Shown one piece after another: positions 23,928 to 34,033 of a DNA stretch of 64,000 nucleotides. The DNA comes from Chimonanthus salicifolius (taxonomy: Eukaryota > Streptophyta > Magnoliopsida > Laurales > Calycanthaceae): the NCBI GenBank assembly GCA_013350335.1, contig CM023541.1:34402739-34466738 (forward strand), written 5' to 3'. The first letter of the stretch is position 1. The number at the start of each line of letters is the position of its first letter. Below the pieces are notes generated by a model, which saw only the letters and a list, made by a program, of their open reading frames with translations, did not search any database and was not told the origin of the DNA. The position numbers were made by a program, and so were the translations under genes.

Positions 23928-25246
23928 CTGCCCCAACTAGCATGATATTGTTCACTTTGGGCTCACACACTCCCTCACTGTTTTGCATTAGGATATGAGC
24001 TAATACACACACCCCAAAATCCCTCACGCTAGTTGGAATATGAGCCTACACACACACCCCAAAATGCCTCACATAAGTTGAAGGAAGAGCATCACTTACA
24101 CCCCAAGATTAGGACAACCTCTAAAGAAATGTGGGACATTTTCCACTGAGGAACCACCATCCTCATTCTCTCTCTGTACTCCACGGTGAACACACACCCT
24201 CTGTAACGACCCGTCCTGTTACGGGCACGTTAAAACCGACAAAGATTCTTAAAATCGATCCACTACAATTTAGAGTATATATATTTTCTTTTTTAAGGAA
24301 GACACCGCTCCCGCAACCCACACTGATCATAACAATCCACCAATAAACCAAAAATCGTAAGCAACCATCATAATTACAAATTATAGCATCACTTCATTAT
24401 TACATTTATCCAACTCAATGAAAATACACATAATTCAAATACATCAGAAAGTCCTCAATTACAAGATGGGACCCTGACAAAGTGCAAAACTACATCTCTA
24501 CGCCCAACGTCCAACTGAGGGTCCCGCCAACCCTCCCTCTATGAAGTACCTGTGAGGCAAGGGGGTGAGCTCTACATGCCCAGTGAGGGAACACATGCAT
24601 CATAAGTTATCAAGCATAGACTGCACATAATCATATGGACATATCAATGTCTAGGATGTCTACATGCATGACCATACAAACGTGTGCTCTACCCCTAGCA
24701 CATGGGCCCACGTCAGCCGGGCCTCTAGGACATCCTTTAACCAACCCAATGCAACTCCCTTATGTGCCCAACCGCAACAGTCCACCCATCCACGATTACG
24801 CAGACTGATCCTCAGTCAAATCGGGGTCTCTAGTCCTCAACTAGACCTATGACCCTCTCATGACAACCCGCACACATACCACGACCAACCCAAGAGTCGG
24901 ACTCACTAGTGTCCCAAACTGATTACCACACGGGAGTAACCACCTCACCAGTCCTCAACGAACTGCCAACCAGACTCATCTATGGTCTCATCAACCAAGT
25001 ACCAGAGTCTCGATAGTCAAACCTATAACCTTGGACCCTATATGCTTGTCTCCACACGATTGGTGTATCCACCTCTCACAGAATTTTATAGGTCTTCTAC
25101 CGAGTGAGCCGGCCGAACTCACTCGTTAGGCGCCCATAAATTCCTGGTGTGTTAACACCCACAACACAAGTCTCAACAATGAACCCCAATACCATAACTG
25201 GGGGTAAACACACTACCACATTGCACCACAGGCTGTCCCCACCATA

Positions 25247-25560
25247 CAGGTGTCCTACCCTGAAATACCATACCTCAGACTGTACCCACCATGCAGGTGT
25301 CATAGCCTGGAATATCATCTCGCACCACACCCAGGTTGTCCCTACCCTACAGGTGTCCTAGCCTGGAATACCATATCTCAGACTATACCCACCCTACACG
25401 TGTCATAGCCTGGAACATCATCTCGCACCACACCGCATGCTATCCCCACCCTACAAGTGTCCTAGCCTAGAATATCTCATCACATCGTAAGTTGTCCCCA
25501 CCCTACAAGTGTCCTAACCTGGAATATCTCATCACATCACATTGCACCATCCCTCAATCA
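25247..25560. repeat. Tandem array, alternating about 47- and 56-bp units
   Basis: The phrase CAGGTGTC (or CAAGTGTC) recurs at 25247, 25294, 25350, 25397, 25454 and 25506. Spacings of 47, 56, 47, 57 and 52 bases show a higher-order unit near 104 bp. Units carry CCCACCCTACA, TAGCCTGGAATA and CATCTCGCACCACA. Confidence 0.85.
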
Positions 25561-25568
25561 ATGAGCGG

Positions 25569-26035
25569 GCGAGCACATCCTCAGCCTACTCGGTCATCCG
25601 GGGAATCACAAACCATACCAGTGGGAGCTGTCCCTCACCGTATCGTCCCTCGACCTAGGCGAGTACCTCCTTAACCTACTCGGTCATCTAGGGATCACAA
25701 ACTATGCCAACGGGAGCTGGCGAGCACCTCCTCAGCCTACTCGATCATCCAGGGACCATAAGGCATACTGGCGGGAGCTGTTCCTCACCGCACCATCCCT
25801 CGACCTAGGCGAGCACCTCCTCAGTCTACTCGGTCATTTAGGCATCACAAACTATACCAGCGGGAGCTGTCCCTCACCGCTCCGTCCCTCGACCTAGGAG
25901 AGCACCTCCTCAGCCTACTCGGTCATCTAGGGACCACAAGGCATACTAGCGGGAGCTGTTCCTTACCGCACCATCCCCCGGCCAATGAGCGGGCGAGCAC
26001 CTCCTCAACCTACTCGGTCATCTGGGGATCACCTC
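25569..26035. repeat. Tandem array of about 89-bp units (six starts)
   Basis: Units begin GCGAGCACCTCCTCAGCC at 25569, 25659, 25720, 25809, 25898 and 25993. Most are 89-95 bp; the second is shortened to 61 bp. Each contains ACTCGGTCAT, GCGGGAGCTGT and CCTCGACCTAG. Confidence 0.9.
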
Positions 26036-27063
26036 ACCCGTCACACATTCGAGTATCGGAACCGCAAGGGGCTTCTAAGGTTACCTTGGGTGAAGCAACA
26101 TTCAGCCTGATGGCCTATCTAGGGTTAACATAATTATTTCCCAATTAGTCCTTATCTGAGACTCCCAGGCACCTTGTTCTTTAAATCAGGCCACGCCTCT
26201 CTCATAGGTACGTCTGGGAAATAAAAGACGGACCGACCATTTGATCTATGAAAGGGGTTATGACTACCCATTTCCAATCATAAGGGAGTCTGAATCACAA
26301 CCACGCTTCCACTGCACGGTCCCACATAATATCCACACCCTAACTACCCGACAAGTTAGGGGGAGTCTCTAGATCTTGATGTTGCCTAGTACCCATGCCC
26401 CCCACCGACATCCCACATACGTCAGTTATATGTATGCACAATTAACTCTACACTTACACATGTTATTAACATAGTTCGTCACATAATAATCAAGTGTATG
26501 CATCACTATCTATCACTGGTTGGCATGTTAACATCCAAGCATGTTATAACGTCTAGCAGTCCAAACTAATTATCACATGATCATATGGTATATTATCAAC
26601 AGAATATATCACACCTTAATCAGACATATACCACCACATATTACATATTCACATACTGGTATCTTAGCATATTATCAACCAAAATAAACTCCAATCATGT
26701 CACCACATAATCAATCAATTATGACTTTAATTAATCAATTCATATATGCCTCTGAGGGCATCGGATACGAATACATCCGGATGGGGACCCGCCATATAAT
26801 AGTATCAACAGTTCCCTTGCTGAGTGGCTCGTAATACCGGGGACCCCCATTCGCCGCATTCCATACCCACACATCTGATATACTAGTAATATGCATAAAT
26901 GCATGCTAAAAGCGGTGATAAGTTCCCTCACCTGTGTGTGTCCTTAAAATCCAATGCGAGAAAACGAGTCCAGGGGTTGAAGGGGCTCAGTCTGTTGAAA
27001 CGATAACACAAGGATAAGTAACTGGGCAAAACGGGTCAAACTAAGTCTGGACCATTGTGACAA

Positions 27064-27443
27064 ATACCGTTCTCGGGATATTAACGGCAACTGGTAATAA
27101 CGGGATATTTTTAAATTCTCGGATTTTTACCGGGAATTTAAAGGGAAAATCTCGTAGAAATTATAATATTTAAAAAATAAAAAAAATAGAATAAATAAAA
27201 AAATTAATGAAATAAAAATAATATAGGGAATTTACCGGGAATTTATCGGGAATTTACCGGCAATTTACCGGGATATTATCACGTTATTAACGTTTATCGC
27301 GTTTTTAACGCGATTTTATCGGGAATTTATCTTCGTGGAGATAAAAACGCGTTTTTAACGTGGTAATGGTATTTTGCCGATAAAAACGCGGTAATGGTAT
27401 TTTGCCGATAAAAACGCGGTAAATTTGAAAATACCGCCGATAT
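27064..27443. mobile_element. Non-autonomous insertion of 380 bp with perfect 9-bp duplication
   Basis: TTGTGACAA flanks both sides (27055-27063 and 27444-27452). The insert starts ATACCGTTCTCGGG and ends AATACCGCCGATAT; ends read inward share only ATAYCG, so inverted repeats are weak. The body repeats GGGAATTTA(C/T)CGG, TTTTTAACGCG and a 30-bp direct repeat GATAAAAACGCGGTAATGGT... The size of the duplication points to a Mutator- or hAT-like mechanism. Confidence 0.7.
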
Positions 27444-29262
27444 TTGTGACAAGGGTCTGGACTACAAACGGGCCCAAAAGCGAGTCGGGTTCAAACTGGA
27501 CTGAAATGGGCCCGAACTGAAAACTGGGTCCAAACTTGGGCTGGGCTCGAAACTGAGCCCAAAACTGGAAATTGGTTTTGAAATTGGGTCGGGCCCAAAA
27601 CTGGGTCGAAACGGGCCGGGCCTGAAATCGAGCTGGGTCAAAGGTGGGCTGGGCCGAACTGGCTGAGTTGGGTCTAGGCCGGACCAGATCTGGCCAACTG
27701 GGCCAAATCCGCGAGTCGGGCTGGGCCTGGGCTAGCAAGCCCAGAACCGAACCCACCCGAGTCAACTCAGTGACTCGACTGGGTTGGCTCGGAACTCACT
27801 AAAAAAACAGGAAAAAGAAAGAAATCAGAAGAAAAGAAGGGAAGAAGGAAAATAGGGGAAAATGAGAGAAAGGAAGGAGAAGAAGGGGAGGGAAGATGTT
27901 ACCAGATTCAGCCGAAAGGAGGGGCGGTGAATCCGAACTCCAAAGACGGCTGGAAGGATGGGATCCGACAGTGAAGTCGTCCGAACGAGATGGGAGCAGG
28001 AGGAGGAGGGAAGAGCATCGGTAGAAATGGGAGAGGGGAGTGGCCAAGAGAAGGAGAGAGGGAGAGAGTGGCGGCGGCTTGAGGGAGGGGAAAGAGAGAG
28101 CTTAGGGTTAGGGTTACGAAGAGATGAGAGGAGAGAGGGGAAGAAGAAGAGAGGAGAGGAAAGAGGGGAGCAGCAGCAGTTGCGGCGGCACTGTAGCGCC
28201 TAGCTACAGTGTTGCCGAAATGAAGGTTATAAAGGAGTAGGTTTAGGGTTTTGGAAAACCTTTTTTTTTTAAATCTTTAATTTCCAAAATATTTTAAAAA
28301 TCTCGAAGAAGTCAAATGACAAATGCCGGGGAAACCGTGTGATTTTCAAACTTTTAATTATGACAGAAAATTCAATAATTCAAAAATTACCAAATTGCCC
28401 TCAGAGTCTCTGAACTCGAAATCAGGCAAACCAGAACCCACCACAGGGCCCACACTCACCCCACTGCTACCAAGACCCAAAAACTCCGAAAAATCGGGTC
28501 GGGTCATTACACCCTCCATCGGGTTGTGGGCCATCACGATTCCCCATCTGGGATTAGAGTCATCTTCGGCCCTGATACCATCTGTACCGACCTACTCTCA
28601 ATTAGTACCAATATTGTCTGCTTCGGACTCACGCACACCTTCACTGTTTTGCATTGGGATGTGCGTCCATACACACACCCCAAAAAGCCTCATGTTGTTT
28701 GAAGGAAGAGCGTCAATTATATCCCAAAATCCGGACAACTCCCAAGCAATGTGGGACAACCTCCCAAGCAATGTGATTGCTTTAAAATTTTCGTGGGTGA
28801 AATTTGTTTAAGGGGGGTGAGATGTACCGGCCCGGCCTTTATTTTAATTTTATTTTTGGGAAATTTATGACGTTACACTATATGAGGGGTCAGTGACTGT
28901 GTGGACCTCTAAACGGACCCAAGATTGGACGGGATGCCCTGTGACCCAAACTTGGACTTAATGAGTGAAGACTTTAGAAGATTTCAGGTGTTGCAGTTGT
29001 CAGTAGAACTGAGTGACCGACCGAAGGCGTTGGTTGAACCTTCTGAGGACCAGAGGATTTGACAAAATGTTTGTAATGTCTAGCACTTGTGTGAAGAGGT
29101 GTAAATGAGATATTTGTGCTAGTGAGGAGCGCACAAGGTCCCATACCGTTCAGGACATGGAGTGGAGAGGAGTTTATAAGTTAACACTCTCCTCCCATCT
29201 AGCACAACACGTTTTGGGCTCTACTGTGAAACTTGGGCCCATTGCGAAGTCGTGAGTGCATG

Positions 29263-29890
29263 TGTGATACCCTGCCCCTTTGGGTGAAAAACACACCAAA
29301 AATTGATGTGGGAAGTCCCACATCGGTTTGGGTGAAAGAGGTATGTGGGTTTATTTGAGGCCACCCACCTCTACTCTAGTGTGAGGCCTTTTGGGCCTGG
29401 CCATGTGGGCCAGGGCCCAGGAACAAAACCGTGCGGGCTCGCTTATGTGCGAGGCCTAGAGCGGACAATATCACACTGAGTTAGACCTTAAGCCCTGTTT
29501 TCGGGTCAGGTCTTTACAAATTGGTATCAGAGCCGAGTTCAACACTCGGACTGTGTGGGCTTTCCTCCTTCCCTTGTGTTGTTGAACTGGGCCGAGTTGA
29601 GTCGAGGGCGGCTCGAGGCCTTAGGGGGGGTGATTGTGATTCCCTGCCCCTTTGGGTGAAAAACACACCAAAAACTGATGTGGGAAGTCCTACATCGGTT
29701 TGGGTGAAAGAGGTATGTGGGTTTATTTGAGGCCACCCACTTCTACTATAGTGTGAGGCCTTTTGGGCCTGGCCATGTGGGCCAGGGCCCAGGAACAAAA
29801 CCGTGCAGGCTCGCTTATGTGCGAGGCCCAGAACGGACAATATCACACTGAGTTGGACCCTAAGCCCTGTTTTCGGGTCGGGTCGTTACA
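29263..29890 (+). mobile_element. TRIM B, complete, in the 5' LTR of TRIM A
   Basis: LTRs at 29263-29518 and 29635-29890 are both 256 bp (TGTGAT...CCTGCCCC to TTTACA/GTTACA) and differ at only about a dozen positions. The internal region is 116 bp: primer-binding site TTGGTATCAGAGCC at 29521, then a purine tract TTAGGGGGGG at 29621-29630. GCATG lies outside both ends (29258-29262 and 29891-29895), a perfect 5-bp duplication. No coding capacity; movement would need proteins from an autonomous element. Confidence 0.93.
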
Positions 29891-30014
29891 GCATGGGACC
29901 CAAAAAGGACAATATTGTGCTAGCACGACGGGTCGTTACAAATGGTATCAGAGACTGGTTCAATTCTCGGACCAGTTGTGGGACGATGACAGTGTTAGAG
30001 TCGGGGTCGGTTCT

Positions 30015-30794
30015 TGTAACGACCCGACCCTTGAATAGGGCTTAGGGTCTAGTTCAGTGTGAAATTGTCCGCTCTGGGTCCAAAAACATAGCCCTCACGG
30101 TTTTGCCTTTGAGCCTAGCCCAACCCGGTAGATCCAAAATGTGTCACACCTGAGTGAAGGGGATACCACTTATAAACCCTATCAGGAAGTTCCTCACTTC
30201 CGATGTGGGACTCTGCAAAGCTCCCACACGCCCAACCGCTGCTGGGCTGTCGGATCCGACCGACCCACACTGCTGGTCCGACCGATAGGGCCCAATTTCA
30301 CTTGGATCATCCCCTCTAAGGCTTGACCTCTAGGTCATGGGTCAAGATATCACAATTCACCCCCTAAAGCCTAGAGCCGCCCTCAGCTCGATCTAATAAA
30401 CCCAGTGGAAGGCAGCGAGCCCAGTGTAAAACCCAGAGCTCTGATACCAAATTTGTAACGACCCAACCGGTGAACAGGGCTTAGGGTCCAACTTAGTGTG
30501 AAATTGTTCGCTCTAGGTCCAAAAACATGGCACTCATAGTTTTGCCTTTGGGTCTGGCCCAACCCGGTAGGTTCAAAATGTGTCACACCTGAGTGAAGGG
30601 GGATACCACTTATAATCCCCATCAAGAAGTTCCTCACTTTAGATGTGGGACTCTGCAAAACTCCCACACGCCCAACCACTGCTGGGCTGTCGGATCCAAC
30701 TGGCCCACACTGCTGGTCCGACCGACAAGGCCTAGTTTCACTTGGATCAACCCCTCTAGGGCCTGGCCTCTGGCTCATGGGTCAGGATATCACA
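30015..30794 (-). mobile_element. TRIM C, complete, antisense, in the internal region of TRIM A
   Basis: LTR copies at 30015-30354 (340 bp) and 30454-30794 (341 bp) start TGTAACGACCC and end GATATCACA on the plus strand. The 99-bp internal segment holds GCTCTGATACCA (30438-30449), the inverse of TGGTATCAGAGC, right beside the second LTR, so the element reads on the minus strand (TGTGATATC to GGTCGTTACA). CACCCCCTAAAG after the first LTR is the inverse of a polypurine tract. Flanks GTTCT and GCTAT do not form a clean duplication. Confidence 0.88.
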
Positions 30795-31053
30795 GCTATA
30801 GTCTAAGGAGGTAGGATTGTAATGGCCCGCACCTGTGTGGCGAGGTGTAAGATAGAGATTTGGGCCAGTGAGGAGCGTAAAAGGTCCCATATTGCCTAGG
30901 ACAAGGATTGGAGAGGAGTTTATAAGCAAACGCTATCCTCCCATCTAGCACAACGCGTTTTGGGCTCTAGTGTGACACTTAGACCCAATGCAAAGCGTGA
31001 GGGCCTATGGGTCCAAAGCAGACAATATTCTGCTAGCGGGACGAATTGTTACA

Positions 31054-32195
31054 ATTTTTGAGTTCTTTCGGTTCAACCAACAGAGAGCAGAAATTGGACT
31101 ATAGAATCAAGCTTCTCTCAGTCCGACCCACATCACGGAACAGACTTCGTATTTAAACTTTTTCGAGTGAGAGGAACCTTTCCCCCATTTTCTACTGTCC
31201 AAAATCGAGCCCTTGCTTGGGAAACCCTTTCCGTTCCTTTCTCTCTCCCCATTCATCTCTTGCATGTGCATAGATTTCACGTTCCTCACCTTCAAGCTTC
31301 CTCCTCTTGGGGTTTCCTCACTGTAGCACCTCCATTGTTGCACGGACCTCTCTTCCTCCGAGGTGATCTTCCCCTTCTTACTTGGAAATCTTTGGTAAAT
31401 TGTAAATAGAGCTGATTGGGCATGGTCGATGGTTTAAGAAGGAATCTTTTGCTTGAACTAGGAGGAACCTTGTGTCGCAAAGGAAATCTTGAGGATAACA
31501 GGAATAAGGAGAAGCCTTTGGTGTGATAGAAGAAACTTTGATTCCAATTTTGGAGGAAAGACTGAGAATTCATTTTTAATTAGTAACTGAGACTTAGCAT
31601 TTTCCCAAATGAGGACTTAATATTTAAATTGAGTTTTGTCTAGCCTTCTTTGGATGTAGAATTGAAATTCAGGTAAACCTAGGCTTGATAATTCATGGAT
31701 GTTTGGGATTTCATCTTGCATGAAGTTAGTTGACTTAGCATGGAAAATGAGTTAGGAAAATAGGAGATTTTCATCCCAATTGTAAATTAAGACTCAATCA
31801 CAAAAGAATTGAGCATATGAAACCCTAGGAATGTTGGGACTCTTACCCTCTAGAGTGAGTTTGGGACCCCTTTTATTCAAAATTGAAACTCATGAATGCT
31901 TTCTTGTTTGTTTGTGTTTATTGGGCAACACCTAGCCCTTCTGGCATGGATACCCGTTGACTCGTGGGAGGACCCAATTCATTGTCAAATTTTTTGGTGA
32001 GGGAAACTCCACAGTTGAGTATAATTGTCTAAATTTCACATGATATGATGAATACTATCTTTGAATGTGATGATTTGTGTAAGAAACTTGATCATGAATT
32101 ATATCGAATGTGTAGCGATGAATTACATGCTATTAAATGTTGATGATGTGTATGAGATTGTGGATGGAGATGCATAATAGAATTGTGTGAATGAT
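31054..32195. other. Non-coding stretch between TRIM A and TRIM D
   Basis: Probably body of the host LTR. CT-rich patch 31170-31390; frames there are short and unsupported. No RNA gene was seen. Confidence 0.4.
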
Positions 32196-32994
32196 TGTAT
32201 GATGGCTCTGGTCCAGAGCCCAGAAAGGCTAAGCCCAATGGGGTAGAAATTGAGATATTGGGCCCCATCGGTCGGACCGACATGCATGGTCAATGGAACC
32301 AACGGCGGACAATGGAATGGGTGTGTGGATGTGGGAAAAAGTCCCACATTGCGCAAGAGATGAATGTTGAGGGGGTTTATATGAGGCCACACCCCTCTTT
32401 CATAGCACAACGTGTTTTGGGCCTATGTGTTGGATTAGGGCCCAATACATAGTAGTCCGGGCCAGTGTGGGCCCAAAGTGGACAATATTGTGTTGGACCG
32501 AGTTGGGTTGGATCAAGCATGCCCGCGTTGGGCAGTGACAAATGGTATCAGAGCCCAGGTTCAACACTAAGACTATGTGGGCCTTCCCTTAGTTGTTGTG
32601 AGCCGCCGAGGACGGGCTTTCCCCTAGGCGGTTGAGTTGAGCCTAGGGTGGCTCTGGGCTTAAGTGAGGTGGATTGTTATGGCCCTGGCCCAAAGGCCCA
32701 AAAAGGGTGAGCCGAATGGGGCAGAAATTGAGATATTAGGCCCCGTCGGTCGAACTGACGGCGGACAGTGGAATGGGCGTTTGGATGTGGGAAAAAGTCC
32801 CACTTCGCCCAGGAGATTAATGTTGAAGGGTTTATATGAGGCCACACCCCTCTTTCTTAGCACAATGCGTTTTGGGCCTGTGTGTTGGATCAGGCTCAAT
32901 GCAAAGCCGTGCGGGCCAGTGTGGACCCAAAGCGGACAATATTGTGCTGGATCGAGTAGAGTTGGATCGGACATGCCCGGGTTGGGCCGTGACA
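32196..32994 (+). mobile_element. TRIM D, complete
   Basis: LTRs at 32196-32540 and 32675-32994 share TGTGGATGTGGGAAAAAGTC, TTTATATGAGGCCACACCCC and a GTGACA end. The first is longer mainly through a 22-bp insert (CATGCATGGTCAATGGAACCAA region). TGGTATCAGAGC at 32543-32554 is the primer-binding site. Internal region 134 bp, no coding capacity. Target duplication not clean; AATTGTGTG occurs near both sides but not flush. Confidence 0.85.
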
Positions 32995-34033
32995 AATTGT
33001 GTGTGGTGGACCTATTCGATGGGGGCTTAGCTTGCATAAATTAGAAATTTGTAAGGGTTGAACTGTTGAGGAATAAGCCGAGCTAGTTTGGGGTAGCCCC
33101 TAATATGAGGACTTGGACCACCCTAGCAACATGATGATGGGTAAAGATATGACATGAGAACGAGTGTGAATGTATGATGCTTGGTGTACCATGTGAAATG
33201 TTTGGATGATTGTTAGAAGCTGAAAGGACAATTCATGTGTTGCCCATGATGTGCTATAACAGATGTATGTGATAAAAATGGAAGAGTGGGAAATGAATTA
33301 TGCCCAAGAGAGGCACCTTCGCGAAAGTAGAGAAGGGCACGCTCTAACACCATGACACGCATCCACCTGTGTGGGCGGAGCGTAAAAGGCACGAGTTGTC
33401 ATCATAACACACATCCTTAGACCTTGTGACATGTATTGAACAGCACACAGAGGGACACGTAGAGATCCGTCCCACACGATTGTGTGAGTGAAAGTGTGGA
33501 TATGAGAGGATTTATGATGAAAGGATACTTTTGCATGTGTTGATTTGTCTGTAACTAACCATATGGAATGTACTATGTTTTGCATTGCACATTGTATGGC
33601 CATGAATGTAGACTTGATAATATATGAGAGTGAGTTTATTTATATTATCCTCACTGGGCTTTGTAGGCTCACCCTTTTTAAATTTCAAGATCCATGGGGG
33701 GAGACAGGATCCATAGGACCCCAAAGGCTGGCGTAGGAGCTACACTTCAAGACTCATACTATTTATTTTGTATTTTGGACTTAGTTTGGAGTATTTAGTT
33801 GTATCTTGGGAATGAATGTTGTGGTTTGTTATTAAACTATGTTAATGTGATGACAAATGTGTATTTTGGACTGTGTTAAGGACTATGTTTGGACCGTTGA
33901 AATACCTGTGATGAACTTTGATAACAGATGGTCAAATGAGTTAAGAAAGTAGAATTCTAGTGTGATGTAGTAATGAATGATTAGAGAATGACATAATATA
34001 TGATTTCAGGTGGAATATGTCATCACAATATCT

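Larger units (their letters stand above)
24202..28511 (-). mobile_element. Large solo LTR (4.3 kb), Ty3/gypsy-type, bounded by CCCTC
   Basis: It starts TGTAACGACCCGTCC and ends GGGTCGGGTCATTACA; the two ends are near inverse of each other. CCCTC lies directly outside on both sides (24197-24201 and 28512-28516), a perfect 5-bp target duplication. No gag-pol frame exists inside. Length, end sequence and a CTCACTGGGC...GAGCTCACCC block (minus strand, 24561-24587) suggest a Del/Tekay-type chromovirus LTR; that family assignment is inference. It carries two internal repeat arrays and a secondary insertion at 27064-27443. Confidence 0.8.
23928..28758 (-). mobile_element. TRIM E, minus orientation, split by a later 4.3-kb LTR insertion
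   Basis: Two related LTR copies: 23928-24138 (TGTGACGACCCTG...TGTGGGACA) and 28583-28758 (TGTACCGACCTAC...TGTGGGACA). They share CTCACTGTTTTGCATT, CACACACCCCAAAA and TTGAAGGAAGAGC. The first is longer because it repeats the ACACACCCCAAAA segment. Beside the second, CCCTGATACCA (28570-28580) is the inverse of TGGTATCAGGG, the tRNA-iMet-type primer-binding site, fixing the orientation as minus. Removing the LTR at 24202-28511 leaves an internal region of only about 130 bp with no coding capacity, as TRIMs have. No target duplication was recognised. Confidence 0.65.
29072..31053 (+). mobile_element. TRIM A (plus), host to TRIM B and TRIM C
   Basis: The 5' LTR starts TGTAATGTCTAGC at 29072, is interrupted by TRIM B after 29262, resumes at 29896 and ends GGTCGTTACA at 29940. 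Removing TRIM B and one target copy gives 236 bp. The 3' LTR is 30818-31053 (TGTAATGGCCCGC to GAATTGTTACA), also 236 bp. Directly after the 5' LTR is AATGGTATCAGAGAC, a tRNA-iMet-type primer-binding site. GGAGGTAGGA before the 3' LTR could be a polypurine tract. Flanks ATGTT and ATTTT differ at one of five positions. LTRs have diverged clearly, so this is the oldest of the A/B/C group. No coding region. Confidence 0.85.
28824..34033 (+). mobile_element. Probable LTR of a further gypsy-type element, host of the TRIM nest
   Basis: A purine tract (TTTAAGGGGGGTGAGA) directly precedes TGTACCGGCCCGG at 28824, as expected for a polypurine tract beside a 3' LTR. Removing TRIM A joins GGATTTGACAAAATGTT to TGAGTTCTTTCGG. 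CTCACTGGGC...TAGGCTCACCC at 33650-33674 parallels the block in the 24202 LTR, in plus orientation. The end near GTCATCACA (34033) is uncertain and no target duplication was found. No coding region. Confidence 0.35.

Noticed and set aside
27355..27765. 136-codon minus-strand frame rich in Ala, Pro and Gln
   Set aside because: It runs across the end of the 380-bp insertion and GGGCC/CTGGG-rich LTR sequence; composition artefact.
28090..28260. Telomere-like GGGTTTAGGG sequence
   Set aside because: Only isolated, imperfect units inside the LTR; no array.
28323..28811. 162-codon frame across 28323-28811
   Set aside because: It crosses the right end of the large LTR, the CCCTC duplication and a TRIM LTR, so it is chance.
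29263..31053. Cassandra-type TRIM with 5S rRNA in the LTR
   Set aside because: I looked for the 5S internal promoter (A box, intermediate element, C box) and did not find it; GGGAAGTCCCAC alone is not enough.
32181..33003. AATTGTGTG on both sides of TRIM D as a 9-bp target duplication
   Set aside because: The left copy is 6 bases away from the LTR start and LTR elements of this type make 5-bp duplications.
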